DNA of 64,000 nucleotides. Origin: Rhodocyclales bacterium. Its GTDB lineage: Bacteria > Pseudomonadota > Gammaproteobacteria > Burkholderiales > Rhodocyclaceae. Positions 45,145 through 55,092 of this stretch are shown one piece after another (the first letter of the stretch is position 1; each line of letters begins with the position of its first letter). A program made the position numbers and the translations under genes. The stretch is taken from the NCBI GenBank assembly GCA_016235745.1, contig JACRJA010000065.1, positions 62,001-126,000 on the forward strand, in the 5' to 3' direction. Below the pieces are notes generated by a model. That model searched no databases. It was not told the DNA's origin and saw only the letters and a program-made list of their open reading frames with translations.

Positions 45145-46452
45145 ATGAACCAGGCGCGCATCGAATCGCTCGATCTCGAGGGCCGCGGCGTGGCGCACGT
45201 CGAGGGCAAGGCCGTCTTCATCGAAGGGGCGCTGCCCGGCGAGCTGGTGGAGTTCACCGTGCTGCGGCGCCGTCCGAGCTACGAGCTGGGGCGGCTCGTG
45301 CGGGTGATTCGTCCTTCCAGCCAGCGCCTTGCGCCGCGCTGCCCGCACTTCGGCGTGTGCGGCGGCTGCGCCCTGCAGCACTTCGAGCCGGCGGCGCAGG
45401 TGGCGGCCAAGCAGCGGGTGCTGGAAGACGCGCTGTGGCACATCGGCCGACTGCGCGCCGAGCGGCTGCTCGCTCCCATCCACGGCCCGTACTGGGGCTA
45501 CCGCAGCCGCGCGCGCATCGGGGTGCGCCTGGTACCGAAGAAAGGCGGCGTGCTCGTGGGGTTTCGTGAGCGCAAGAGCAGCTACATCGCCGACATGACG
45601 CGCTGCGAGATCCTGCCGCCGCAGGTCTCGGCCCTGCTGCCGGCGCTGCGCACGCTCATCGGCGAGCTTTCCTGTCCCGATCGCATTCCCCAGCTGGAAG
45701 TGGCGGTGGGCGACGATGGAACCACCGTGCTCGTCTTCCGTCATCTGGTGCCGCTGCTGCCGACCGACCGGGAGGCGCTCGCAGCTTTTGGCGAGCGTCA
45801 CGGGGTGCAGGTGTGGCTACAGCCTGGGGGGCCGGATTCGATCGTCCCGCTCTTCGTCGGCGAGGGGAGGCCGCTCGCCTACCGGCTGCCGGAATTCGGC
45901 CTGACGCTCTTCTTCGCGCCGACCGATTTCACCCAGGTGAACGTGGCCGTGAACCGCTTGCTGGTGCGCCGCGCGATCGATCTGCTGGAGCCGCGCGCCG
46001 GGGAGCGCATCGCCGATTTCTTCTGCGGGCTGGGCAACTTCAGCCTGCCGATCGCCCGCCGCGGCGCGCAGGTGTTGGGTATCGAGGGGTCGGAGGCGCT
46101 GGTGGCGCGCGCCTTCGAGAATGCGCAAAAAAACGGTCTCGCCGGGCGTTGCCGCTTCGATGCCGCCAACCTCTTCACCGTCACGCCCGACAGCCTCGCC
46201 GCGCTCGGGACCTTCGACAAGTGGCTGGTCGATCCGCCGCGCGACGGGGCGATCGAGCTCGTCAAGGCGATCGATCCAGTGCAGGGGCCGCGCCGCATCG
46301 TCTATGTCTCGTGCAACCCGGCGACGCTCGCGCGCGACGCGGCGGTGCTGGTGCACGAGAAAGGCTATCGGCTGGAAGCGGCTGGGGTGGCGAACATGTT
46401 TCCGCACACGGCGCACGTGGAATCGATCGCGCGCTTCGAGCGGGCCGGCTGA
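45145..46452 (+). CDS. rlmD: 23S rRNA (uracil(1939)-C(5))-methyltransferase
   Basis: TRAM domain; Fe-S cysteines [40 protein letters not shown]. Confidence 0.95.
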   Translation: MNQARIESLDLEGRGVAHVEGKAVFIEGALPGELVEFTVLRRRPSYELGRLVRVIRPSSQRLAPRCPHFGVCGGCALQHFEPAAQVAAKQRVLEDALWHIGRLRAERLLAPIHGPYWGYRSRARIGVRLVPKKGGVLVGFRERKSSYIADMTRCEILPPQVSALLPALRTLIGELSCPDRIPQLEVAVGDDGTTVLVFRHLVPLLPTDREALAAFGERHGVQVWLQPGGPDSIVPLFVGEGRPLAYRLPEFGLTLFFAPTDFTQVNVAVNRLLVRRAIDLLEPRAGERIADFFCGLGNFSLPIARRGAQVLGIEGSEALVARAFENAQKNGLAGRCRFDAANLFTVTPDSLAALGTFDKWLVDPPRDGAIELVKAIDPVQGPRRIVYVSCNPATLARDAAVLVHEKGYRLEAAGVANMFPHTAHVESIARFERAG

Positions 46453-46462
46453 GGGCGGGCGG

Positions 46463-46852
46463 GTGCAGCAGGAGGCGGCGCGGCGCAAGAACGAGGGGGG
46501 ATGGCGACATGCTTTCGTCGCCTTCGTCTATTCCTGGCGCGGCTTGCGCGCAGCTTGGTGCCACGAGGTGGCGTTCCGCCAGGAGGTGCTCGTCTTTTTG
46601 CTCGCTCTGCCGGCGGCCTGGTTTTTGGGCCGCACCCCGGCCGAGCGGGCGGTGCTGGTGGCCGTGACCTTGGCGGTGCTGGTCGTCGAATTGCTCAATT
46701 CGGCGATCGAGGCGGTGTGCGATCTGGTGCATCCCGATGCTCATCCCCTCGTGGGGCGGGCCAAGGATCTGGGTAGCGCCGCGGTCTTGTTGTCGATCTC
46801 GTGCGCTGCGCTCGTGTGGGGCGGGGTGCTGTGGATGAGGTTATTCGATTGA
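46463..46852 (+). CDS. dgkA: Diacylglycerol kinase
   Basis: FVYSWRGLRAAWCHEVAFRQE; VELLNSAIEAVCDL; GRAKDLGSAAVLLS; GTG start inferred. Confidence 0.92.
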   Translation: MQQEAARRKNEGGWRHAFVAFVYSWRGLRAAWCHEVAFRQEVLVFLLALPAAWFLGRTPAERAVLVAVTLAVLVVELLNSAIEAVCDLVHPDAHPLVGRAKDLGSAAVLLSISCAALVWGGVLWMRLFD

Positions 46853-46893
46853 GGTGCGCCGAGCGCTTGGTGAGCCGGCGCAGGGGCTGAGCC

Positions 46894-47745
46894 GTGCCGT
46901 CTTGCCGCCTGCCGGAGTGCGGCGGTTCATGGGGGATCTTACCGGTGTCAGGAATATCGTGGTGGGAAGCCGTCGTCTTGGGCATGGTGGAAGGGGCGAC
47001 CGAATTTTTGCCGATCTCTTCGACGGGACACCTCATCATCGTGCAGGATCTGCTGGGGCATACGGATGAATCGAGCAAGGTGTTCAACGTGGCCATTCAG
47101 CTGGGGGCGATCCTGGCCGTGTGCTGGTATTACCGTGAACGGCTCTTGCGGGTGGCCCAGGGGCTGGGGCACGATCCGGCGGCGCGGCGTTTCGTCCTCA
47201 ATTTGTTCGTCGCCTTTTTGCCCGCCGCGCTGATCGGCCTCGTCGCGCACAAGGCGATTAAGACCTACCTCTTCTCGCCGCTGACGGTGGCGCTTGCTCT
47301 GGCGCTGGGGGCGGTGCTCATCTTCGTGGTGGAGCGTTGGCGTCCGGCGCCGCGCATCCAGTCCGTCGACGACATGCGGCTTGCCGATGCCTTGAAAGTG
47401 GGATTGGCGCAGAGTCTGGCGCTGATCCCGGGCACTTCGCGCTCCGGGGCGACGATCATCGGCGGGATGGCGTTTGGCCTGTCGCGCCAGGCGGCCACCG
47501 AATTTTCGTTCTTCCTGGCGATTCCGACCATGTTCGCGGCGGTGCTCTACGATCTGGCGAAGAATTGGTCGGCCTTGAGCCGTGATGATCTGATGGCGAT
47601 CGCGCTGGGGTTCGCCGTGGCCTTCGTCTCGGCCTTGGCGGCGGTGCGCTTCCTGCTGGGGTTCGTCGCGCGGCACTCGTTCGTCGGCTTTGCGTGGTAT
47701 CGCCTGATCTTGGCGCTCGTGGTCTGGAGTTATTTCTCGGCCTGA
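46894..47745 (+). CDS. uppP: Undecaprenyl-diphosphatase UppP/BacA (start uncertain)
   Basis: VVLGMVEGATEFLPISSTGHLIIV; LIPGTSRSGATIIGGMAFGLSRQAATEFSFFLAIPTM. Confidence 0.95.
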   Translation: MPSCRLPECGGSWGILPVSGISWWEAVVLGMVEGATEFLPISSTGHLIIVQDLLGHTDESSKVFNVAIQLGAILAVCWYYRERLLRVAQGLGHDPAARRFVLNLFVAFLPAALIGLVAHKAIKTYLFSPLTVALALALGAVLIFVVERWRPAPRIQSVDDMRLADALKVGLAQSLALIPGTSRSGATIIGGMAFGLSRQAATEFSFFLAIPTMFAAVLYDLAKNWSALSRDDLMAIALGFAVAFVSALAAVRFLLGFVARHSFVGFAWYRLILALVVWSYFSA

Positions 47746-50324
47746 GCCAGGTCGAGCGCGCGGGTGAGCTCGGCCACCAGGGCGTTGCGCCGCTCGGGTG
47801 CTTCGAGCATCCCGCCGCGGATGAGGAAGGTGTCTTCGGCCCGCTCGCCCAAGGTGTCGATACGCGCCATGTCGATGGCGATGCCATGGCGCGCGAGCGT
47901 GCGCACGATCTTGTAGAGCAGTCCCGGCTGGTCGACGGCGGTCACGCTCAGCACGTAGTGCTGGCCGCGCTCGTCTGGGTGCAGATGGATCTGCGGCGGA
48001 AAAGGGAAGTGGCGCACCAGCCGCGGCAGGCGCCGCGCGCCCAGGTCGGGCTCGGGCGGGGGGCCTTCGTGCATCAGCCGGCGCGGGAGTTCATATTCGA
48101 GCAGCGGTAACAGCTCGCGCGCCGGCAGATCGTCCGGGGCGCGCAACACGAAGCTGTCGAGCGCATAGCCGGCGTGCGTGGTGTGGATCTTCGCTTCCCA
48201 TACGTCGAGCCCGAGCTGGGCCAGGCCGGCGATGAGCCGCAAGAGGAGCTCGGGCGCATCGCGCGTATAGACCATGAGCTGGATGCCGCTGCCGTCGCCG
48301 TCGGGCAGCCGCCGGGCGCGCACCACCGGTTCGTCCTGCTGGAAGCGCCCGTAGAGGATGCGGGTGTGCCAGGCGATCTCTTCGGCAGAGTGGCGCAGGA
48401 AGTAGGCGGTATCCAGTGTGCGCCAGAAAGGGGCCTCGGCTTCCGGCCGCAGGCCGTGGAAACGCAGCAGGCGGCGGGCGTCCTCGAGCCGGACGGAAAG
48501 CGGATCGTGCGCGAGCCCTTGGCGGCGCTGACGCAGATGGCGGCGCGTGGCCTCGAACAGATCCTGCAGCAGGCGCTCTTTCCACGGCGTCCACACTTTC
48601 GGGCTGGTGCCGCGGATGTCGGCGTGGGTGAGGAGGTAGAGGGCGATGAGATGCCGCTCGTCGCCCACCAGCGCCGCGAAGCGCGCCACCACTGCGGGGT
48701 CGCTGGGGTCTTCTTTCTGCGCCACGCGCGACATTTCCAGGTGATGACGCACCAGCCAGACGACGAGTTCGGCGTCCGGCGCGGCGAGCCGGTGTTCGCG
48801 GCAGAACCGTTCGGCTTCTTCCGCGCCGATCACGCAGTGATCGCCGCCGCGTCCCTTGCCGATGTCGTGAAAGAGGGCCGCGAGGTAGAGCAGCCAGGGT
48901 TGCCCGAACTCGAACATGAGCGCATTCATCGCTGGGTATTCGTGCGCATGCTCTCCCATGGTGAAGCAGCGCAGGTTGCGCACGACCATCAGGGTGTGGG
49001 TGTCTACGGTGTAGGCGTGGTAGAGGTCGTACTGCATCTGGCAGATGATGCGCCGCCAGGGAGGGATATAGCGCGAGAGGATGCCGAACTGGTTCATCCG
49101 CCGCAGGCCGTGCACGATGCCGCGGCGTTGCTGCAAGAGCTCGAGGAAGAGCGCCTGGTGGCGCGGTTCGAGGTGATAGGCCTCGTCGATGAGCTCGCGC
49201 TGCGCCCACAGCAGCCGCAGGGTGCGGGCGGTGAGATCGGTGAGCTCGCTGCGCTGTGCCAGCAGCAGGAAGGCTTCGAGCAGCGCCTCGGGGTGGCGCA
49301 CGAAAGTGTCCTCGCTTACCACGTCGAGCCGGTCGCCGCGCTGCTGGAAGCGCTCGTTGATGGGAAAGGGCAGGCGCTGGCGTTCGGGGAAGAGCGCTTC
49401 GGCGAACGTGGCCATGAGGATGGCGTTGACCTGCAGCACCTGTTTGGCGGTGAGGTAGTAGCGGCGCATGAAGACTTCGGCGGGACGGCGGCCCTCGCGG
49501 CCAGCGATGCCGAGGCGCTGGGCGAGCTGCTCTTGATGGTCGAAGAGCAGCCGGTCTTCGGCGCGGCGCGCGAGCAGGTGCAGGTGGATGCGCACGCGGG
49601 CAAGGAAGCTCTGGCAGCGCGAGAGCGCCTGCGCTTCGGTGGGAGTGAGCAGCCCTTTGGCGGCGAGTGCCGCCCAGCCGCCGCGATAGCCGAGCGCCCG
49701 GGCGATCCACACGAGCAGCTGCAGGTCGCGCAGCCCGCCGGGGTGTTCCTTGCAGTTGGGCTCGAGCGCGAAGGGCGAGCCGAGCATGCGGGCGTGGCGC
49801 TGCTCTTGTTCCTGGCGCTTGGCCTCATAGAAGGCGCGCGGGTCGAGCCAGGTGCGATAGCGTTCGCGGAATGTACGATACAGCGCCTTGGAACCGGCCA
49901 ACAGCCGCGATTCGAGCAGCGTGGTGGCCACCGTGATGTCCTCGTTGGCGAGCGCGAGCGATTGTTCGAGGGTGCGCACGCTCGCTCCCACTTGCAGCCC
50001 TACGTCCCACAGCGCGGCGACCAGGGCGCGTACCCGGGCTTCGTCTTCGGCATCCGCTGCCTGGGCAAGCAGGATCAGGACGTCGATGTCGGAGTGGGGA
50101 TAGAGCTCGCCGCGGCCGTAGCCGCCCACGGCCAGGAGCGCCGCGCCGTGCGGCAGCGGATGGATTTCCAGCAGGCGGCGCAGGGTTTCGTCGACCAGGC
50201 GGGCGTGGCGCGCCAGGTAGTGTGCCGGGGAGAACGGACCTGCGAGAAAGGCGCGCGCGAGCGCTTCGCGCCCGGCGGCGAGTTCGTCCTTGAGCGGAGC
50301 GAGGTGCTCAGCCGACGAAGCCAT
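47730..50324 (-). CDS. glnD: [Protein-PII] uridylyltransferase/uridylyl-removing enzyme
   Basis: GGYGRGELYPHSDIDVLIL nucleotidyltransferase motif; FHDIGKGRGGDH HD motif; C-terminal ACT domains. Confidence 0.97.
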   Translation of the reverse strand: MASSAEHLAPLKDELAAGREALARAFLAGPFSPAHYLARHARLVDETLRRLLEIHPLPHGAALLAVGGYGRGELYPHSDIDVLILLAQAADAEDEARVRALVAALWDVGLQVGASVRTLEQSLALANEDITVATTLLESRLLAGSKALYRTFRERYRTWLDPRAFYEAKRQEQEQRHARMLGSPFALEPNCKEHPGGLRDLQLLVWIARALGYRGGWAALAAKGLLTPTEAQALSRCQSFLARVRIHLHLLARRAEDRLLFDHQEQLAQRLGIAGREGRRPAEVFMRRYYLTAKQVLQVNAILMATFAEALFPERQRLPFPINERFQQRGDRLDVVSEDTFVRHPEALLEAFLLLAQRSELTDLTARTLRLLWAQRELIDEAYHLEPRHQALFLELLQQRRGIVHGLRRMNQFGILSRYIPPWRRIICQMQYDLYHAYTVDTHTLMVVRNLRCFTMGEHAHEYPAMNALMFEFGQPWLLYLAALFHDIGKGRGGDHCVIGAEEAERFCREHRLAAPDAELVVWLVRHHLEMSRVAQKEDPSDPAVVARFAALVGDERHLIALYLLTHADIRGTSPKVWTPWKERLLQDLFEATRRHLRQRRQGLAHDPLSVRLEDARRLLRFHGLRPEAEAPFWRTLDTAYFLRHSAEEIAWHTRILYGRFQQDEPVVRARRLPDGDGSGIQLMVYTRDAPELLLRLIAGLAQLGLDVWEAKIHTTHAGYALDSFVLRAPDDLPARELLPLLEYELPRRLMHEGPPPEPDLGARRLPRLVRHFPFPPQIHLHPDERGQHYVLSVTAVDQPGLLYKIVRTLARHGIAIDMARIDTLGERAEDTFLIRGGMLEAPERRNALVAELTRALDLAQAEK

Positions 50325-51135
50325 GGCCGAAACGCTCGCGCACGATCTCGGGCGGCGACGGGCAGCCGGGCGAGACGGTGAGTACTTCCACGCCGGTGTC
50401 GGTGACCAGCACCGCGTGTTCCCATTGTGCCGAGAGGCTGCGATCCTTGGTGATGACGGTCCAACCGTCGGGCAGCACCGAAGTAGCCGCGCGCCCGGCG
50501 TTGATCATCGGCTCGATGGTGAAGATCATGCCGGGCTTGAGTTCGATGCCGGTGCCGGCTTTGCCGTAGTGCAGCACCTGCGGGTCTTCGTGGAACTTGC
50601 GCCCCACGCCGTGGCCGCAGTATTCGCGCACCACGGAGAAGCCGTGGCGTTCGGCATGGCGCTGGATGGCGGCGCCGATGTCGCCCAGGCGCGCCCCGGG
50701 CCGTACCTGGGCGATGCCCAGCCACATGCATTCGAACGTCACTTCCACCAGGCGCTTGGCGAGGATGCTGGCTTCGCCGCCGACGAGGAACATGCGGCTG
50801 GTGTCGCCATGCCAGCCGTCGTTGATGACGGTGATGTCGATGTTGAGGATGTCGCCTTTCTTCAGTTTCTTCGGCGCGGGGATGCCGTGGCAGACGACGT
50901 GATTGACCGAGGTGCAGATCGACTTGGGGTAGGGCCGGCTGCCGCCGCCGGTGTAGTTGAGCGGCGCAGGGATGGTGCCCTGGACGTTGACCATGTAGTC
51001 GTGACAGAGCCGGTCGAGCTCTTCGGTGGTCACGCCCGGCTGCACGTAGGGGGCGATGTAGTCGAGCACTTCGGCGGCCAGGCGCGAAGCGACGCGCATT
51101 TTTTCCAGGTCTTCGGGATCGGTGTAGATGGCCAT
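50308..51135 (-). CDS. map: Type I methionine aminopeptidase
   Basis: DILNIDITVINDGWHGDTSRMF; EYCGHGVGRKFHEDPQVLHYG; GMIFTIEPMINAG. Confidence 0.97.
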   Translation of the reverse strand: MAIYTDPEDLEKMRVASRLAAEVLDYIAPYVQPGVTTEELDRLCHDYMVNVQGTIPAPLNYTGGGSRPYPKSICTSVNHVVCHGIPAPKKLKKGDILNIDITVINDGWHGDTSRMFLVGGEASILAKRLVEVTFECMWLGIAQVRPGARLGDIGAAIQRHAERHGFSVVREYCGHGVGRKFHEDPQVLHYGKAGTGIELKPGMIFTIEPMINAGRAATSVLPDGWTVITKDRSLSAQWEHAVLVTDTGVEVLTVSPGCPSPPEIVRERFGHGFVG

Positions 51136-51148
51136 CGTTCGCTTCCGG

Positions 51149-52253
51149 TCAGACGCCCTGTTTGAGCGAGGCTTCGATGAAGCCGTCGAGATCGCCGTCG
51201 AGCACGGCCTGGGTGTTGCCTACCTCGTATCCGGTGCGCAGGTCTTTGATGCGCGACTGGTCGAGCACGTAGGAGCGGATCTGGTGCCCCCAGCCGATGT
51301 CGCTCTTGCTTTCCTCGAGCTTTTGCTGCTCCTCGCGGCGCTTGCGCAGCTCGTGTTCGTAGAGCCGGGCGCGCAGCATGGACATGGCCTCGGCTTTGTT
51401 CTTGTGCTGCGAGCGGTCGTTCTGGCATTGCACGACGATGCCGGTGGGCAGGTGGGTGATGCGCACGGCCGAATCGGTGCGGTTGACGTGCTGCCCGCCG
51501 GCGCCCGAGGCGCGGTAGGTGTCGATGCGCAGCTCCGCCGGGTTGATCTCAATTTCGATGGAGTCGTCGACTTCAGGGTAGACGAAGACCGAGGCGAAAC
51601 TGGTATGACGCCGGGCGTTGGAGTCGAAGGGACTCTTGCGCACCAGGCGGTGGATGCCGGTCTCGGTGCGCAGGTGGCCGTAGGCGTAGGGGCCGGAGAC
51701 CTTGATGGTCGCGCCCTTGATGCCGGCCACTTCCCCTTCGGATTCTTCGAGCAGCTCGGTCTGGAAGCCCTTGCGCTCGCAGTAGCGCAGGTACATGCGC
51801 TCGAGCATCGCCGCCCAGTCCTGCGCCTCGGTGCCGCCGGCGCCGGCCTGGATCTCGATGAAGCAGTTGCCCGGATCCATGGGGTCGGAGAACATCCGGC
51901 GCAGCTCGAGTTCGTGCAGCTTGGCTTCGACCGCTTCGACTTCGGGAATGAGCTGCTCGAGCGAGGCGTCGTCGCCCTCTTCCTTGGCGAGTTCGAAGAG
52001 CTCGGCAAGCGCCTGGGCCGAGTCGGCCACTTCTTCGAGCGTCAGGACGACGTCTTCGAGCGCGCGCTTTTCCTTGCCGAGTTTCTGCGCCTGCTCGGGG
52101 TCGTTCCACACCGCGGGATCTTCGAGGGCGCGGTTGACCTCTTCGAGCCGGCTTTTCTTCTCGGCGTAGTCAAAGATACCTCCGTAAGTCGGCGCCGCGC
52201 TCGGCCAGGCCGTGGATGCGGGCTTCGAGTTCGTTGATCGTTTGGGCGTCCAT
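51149..52253 (-). CDS. prfB: Peptide chain release factor 2 (joined by programmed +1 frameshift)
   Basis: ORF1 [27 protein letters not shown] (52253-52170) plus ORF2 [19 protein letters not shown]...; [21 protein letters not shown] motif. Confidence 0.97.
52165..52187 (-). other. prfB: Programmed +1 frameshift site of prfB
   Basis: Minus-strand ACGGAGGTATCTTTGACTACG: SD-like GGAGG upstream of CTT-TGA-C slippery stop; TGA at 52172-52170. Confidence 0.93.
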
Positions 52254-52291
52254 CGTTGCTCCTAAAAATGGTTGAAGATTTTGCTCGGAAA

Positions 52292-54010
52292 TTATACGCT
52301 GCCGACTTCGACCCCGGCCGGTCGGGCGAGTTCGATCTGCAAGCGCAGGCGCTCGACGCCGTTCCAGGCGTCGCGAACCGGTCGGTAGGCGAGCTCGACC
52401 TGGGAGGGCAGCGGCTCGGCATGGCCGAAGAAGATCGCCTCGCACGGCTGGCGGTCTCGGCGCAGCTTGAGCTGCAGGTGCGTCTCTTTGAGGAGGCGCT
52501 GCTCGAGCACGGTGAAGGCATCGAGAAAGAGCGGGGCGGGAAAGCCTTGTCCCCAGACTTCGCTCTCGAGCCGTCCGACGGTGGCGAGCGTGAGCGCTTC
52601 GAGGGGGAGCGAGCCGTCGGTGGGCAGCTCCGCCACGCCCAGCGCTTCGGTGCCGATCGTCTGCGCCGCCTCTTCGAACGCCTCTTCGAAGCGGGCGAGG
52701 TCGGCGGCGCGCAGCGTCACCCCGGCGGCCATGGCGTGCCCGCCGAAGCGCAGCAAGAGCCCAGGGTGCTTCTTGCTGATCCAGTCGAGGGCGTCGCGCA
52801 GGTGCAGTCCGGGGACGGAGCGGCCGGAGCCTTTGAGCAGGTCTTCCTCGCCGGGGGCGAAGGCGAATACGGGGCGATGGTGGCGCTCTTTGAGGCGCCC
52901 GGCGACGATGCCGATCACGCCCTGGTGCCAGCCGGGGTGAAAGAGGGTGAGCGTGGCGCGCCCTTCGAGCGTGAGGGCATCGAGTGCGAGCTCGGCCTGC
53001 GCACGCATCTGCGCCTCGATCCCGCGCCGTTCGCGGTTGATGTCCTCGAGCCGCTGCGCGAGTTCCTGCGCCCGGGCGGGGTCGTCTTCGAGCAGGCAGG
53101 CGATGCCCAGGCTCATGTCTTCGAGCCGCCCGGCGGCGTTGAGCCGGGGGCCAAGGAAGAATCCCAGGTCCTGGGCGGTGGCGCGGGCGGGGTCGCGCCG
53201 GGCTACCTGGAAGAGGGCGCGTATGCCTGGCTGCATTCGGCCGGCGCGGATGCGCGCCAGGCCCTGGGCCACCAGGATGCGGTTGTTGTGATCGAGCCGC
53301 ACGACGTCGGCCACCGTCCCTAGGGCGACGAGATCGAGCAGGTGCGCGAGATTGGGCTCGGGGCGGACCGTGAACGCGCCGCGGCGGCGCAGCTCGGCGC
53401 GCAGCGCCAGCATCACGTAGAAGACGACGCCTACGCCGGCGATCGCCTTGCTGGGAAAGTCGCAGCCGGGCTGGTTGGGGTTGACGATGGCGTCGGCTTC
53501 GGGGAGGACGTCGCCGGGAAGATGGTGGTCGGTGATGACGAGGCTCATGCCGAGTGCGCGGGCGGCGGCGGCTCCCTCGACGCTGGCGATGCCGTTGTCG
53601 ACGGTGACGAGCACGTCCGGGGCGAAGCGTTCGGCCGCGAGCGCCACGATCTCGGGCGAGAGCCCATAGCCGTAGGTGAAGCGGTTGGGCACGAGAAAAT
53701 CGACGTGCGCTCCCATGGCGCGCAGGGCGCGCACCGCCACGGCGGTGGCGGTGGCGCCGTCGCAGTCGTAGTCGCCTACGACCACGATGCGCGCCTGCGC
53801 TTCGATCGCCTCGGCCAAGAGCTCCGCCGCTTCACGCGCGCCTTTCATCGCTTCGGGGGGCAAGAGGCGCGCGAGCGCCGTGTCGGTCTCGGCGGGGTGC
53901 TCGATGCCGCGGGCGGCGTAGAGGCGCGCGAGCAAGGGATCGATGCCGGCTGCGAGCAGCCGCTCCAGGGCGCGGCGCGGCGTGGGGCGGACGATGGGGC
54001 TGGGGGTCAT
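52292..54010 (-). CDS. recJ: Single-stranded-DNA-specific exonuclease RecJ
   Basis: VVVGDYDCDGATATAV; VTVDNGIAS; VITDHHLPG; GGHAMAAGVTL. Confidence 0.97.
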   Translation of the reverse strand: MTPSPIVRPTPRRALERLLAAGIDPLLARLYAARGIEHPAETDTALARLLPPEAMKGAREAAELLAEAIEAQARIVVVGDYDCDGATATAVAVRALRAMGAHVDFLVPNRFTYGYGLSPEIVALAAERFAPDVLVTVDNGIASVEGAAAARALGMSLVITDHHLPGDVLPEADAIVNPNQPGCDFPSKAIAGVGVVFYVMLALRAELRRRGAFTVRPEPNLAHLLDLVALGTVADVVRLDHNNRILVAQGLARIRAGRMQPGIRALFQVARRDPARATAQDLGFFLGPRLNAAGRLEDMSLGIACLLEDDPARAQELAQRLEDINRERRGIEAQMRAQAELALDALTLEGRATLTLFHPGWHQGVIGIVAGRLKERHHRPVFAFAPGEEDLLKGSGRSVPGLHLRDALDWISKKHPGLLLRFGGHAMAAGVTLRAADLARFEEAFEEAAQTIGTEALGVAELPTDGSLPLEALTLATVGRLESEVWGQGFPAPLFLDAFTVLEQRLLKETHLQLKLRRDRQPCEAIFFGHAEPLPSQVELAYRPVRDAWNGVERLRLQIELARPAGVEVGSV

Positions 54011-55041
54011 CGGGCGGTTTTCTCCAACAGCCGCGCGAGCGTGCGCGGGCGGCGAACGAGGCGGCGCAGGGGGGCGAGATGGCGACGCCATGGGGTGAGC
54101 TCCAGGCGCAGGCTCGCCTTGTCGCCCGGCAGCCAGAGCGAGAGGCGCGGCAGGCAGGCCTCGAAGCGGGAGAGCCAGTCGCGCTCGAGCGCAGCGATGG
54201 CTGCCCGCCAGCCAGGGAGGTCGAGCCGGCGGCAGGGGGTTTCGGCGGCATCGAGCAGCGCCACGTCGAATTCCTGGCCCGGATCGCGCTCGGCGAGCAC
54301 GAGGTCGTGGCCGGCGGCGCGCGCCCAACCGCGCGCGAGCGCATCGAGCGTGCGCGCTCCGAGCACGCGCCTGGGAGGGACAGCGTTTGCCGTCGGCCGT
54401 TCGTTACCCCACAACCACAGCGAATCGACGGTAGGCCATCCCCGGCGGCGGCGTTCGGCGTTGACGGGGTGGGCGTGCAGCCAAACTTGGATCTCGTTCA
54501 TCAGCCGCCGCCAGCGCCGGGCCTCTTCCCCTTGCGGCAGGAGGGCGTCGAGCGAGCGGCCGGAGGCTTCGTCGAGGGGGGCGAAGCGCACGCCCTCGGC
54601 CGGAGCGGCGAGCCGCAAGTAGCCGCGCTGCGGCGTGACGAGTTCGAAACCGAGGATCGCGTCCGGGGCAAGCTGCGTGAGCCAGGCGGAGAGGGCCGGG
54701 GCGAGGGCGGCGGCTTCCTCGGGGCTCAGCCCGGCTTCACCCGGTTCGGTGACGACGATGCGATCGCGCGCGAGCGTCAGCGTCACGGGGTCGGCGCACA
54801 AGAGGAAACCGGCGGGAGGCGGCGCTTCCTGCTCTTCGCCGCGGCGGCGCAGTTCGGCGAGCGGCGCCGGCGCCGGCCCCAGCACGGCGGCGAGCGTTTC
54901 GCGGTATGATCGCGGCGGTTCGACACGGCAGGCGCCTGCGGCGAGCCAGCGCTCGAGCGTGGGATGCACAAGGCCGTCGAGCAGACCCTGCGCGCCGGCG
55001 TTGGGCCAGAGCAGGCCGGGGAGGACGACGGTCGGACTCAT
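54007..55041 (-). CDS. Conserved hypothetical protein, possibly phosphoglycerate-mutase-like regulatory protein of betaproteobacteria
   Basis: 345-aa ORF with ATGA overlap with recJ; LMNEIQVWLHAHPVNAERRRRGWPTVDSLWLWG. Confidence 0.6.
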   Translation of the reverse strand: MSPTVVLPGLLWPNAGAQGLLDGLVHPTLERWLAAGACRVEPPRSYRETLAAVLGPAPAPLAELRRRGEEQEAPPPAGFLLCADPVTLTLARDRIVVTEPGEAGLSPEEAAALAPALSAWLTQLAPDAILGFELVTPQRGYLRLAAPAEGVRFAPLDEASGRSLDALLPQGEEARRWRRLMNEIQVWLHAHPVNAERRRRGWPTVDSLWLWGNERPTANAVPPRRVLGARTLDALARGWARAAGHDLVLAERDPGQEFDVALLDAAETPCRRLDLPGWRAAIAALERDWLSRFEACLPRLSLWLPGDKASLRLELTPWRRHLAPLRRLVRRPRTLARLLEKTAR

Positions 55042-55092
55042 GGGGCGATTGTACCGTCGACGGCGCAGGCCACGAAAAACGGAAAAGGGACG

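Noticed and set aside
44008-45801. 597-aa antisense ORF across bamC and rlmD
   Set aside because: Overlaps two well-supported genes; composition typical of GC-rich shadow ORFs.
48174-50381. 735-aa plus-strand ORF opposite glnD
   Set aside because: Shadow ORF of glnD; no motif.
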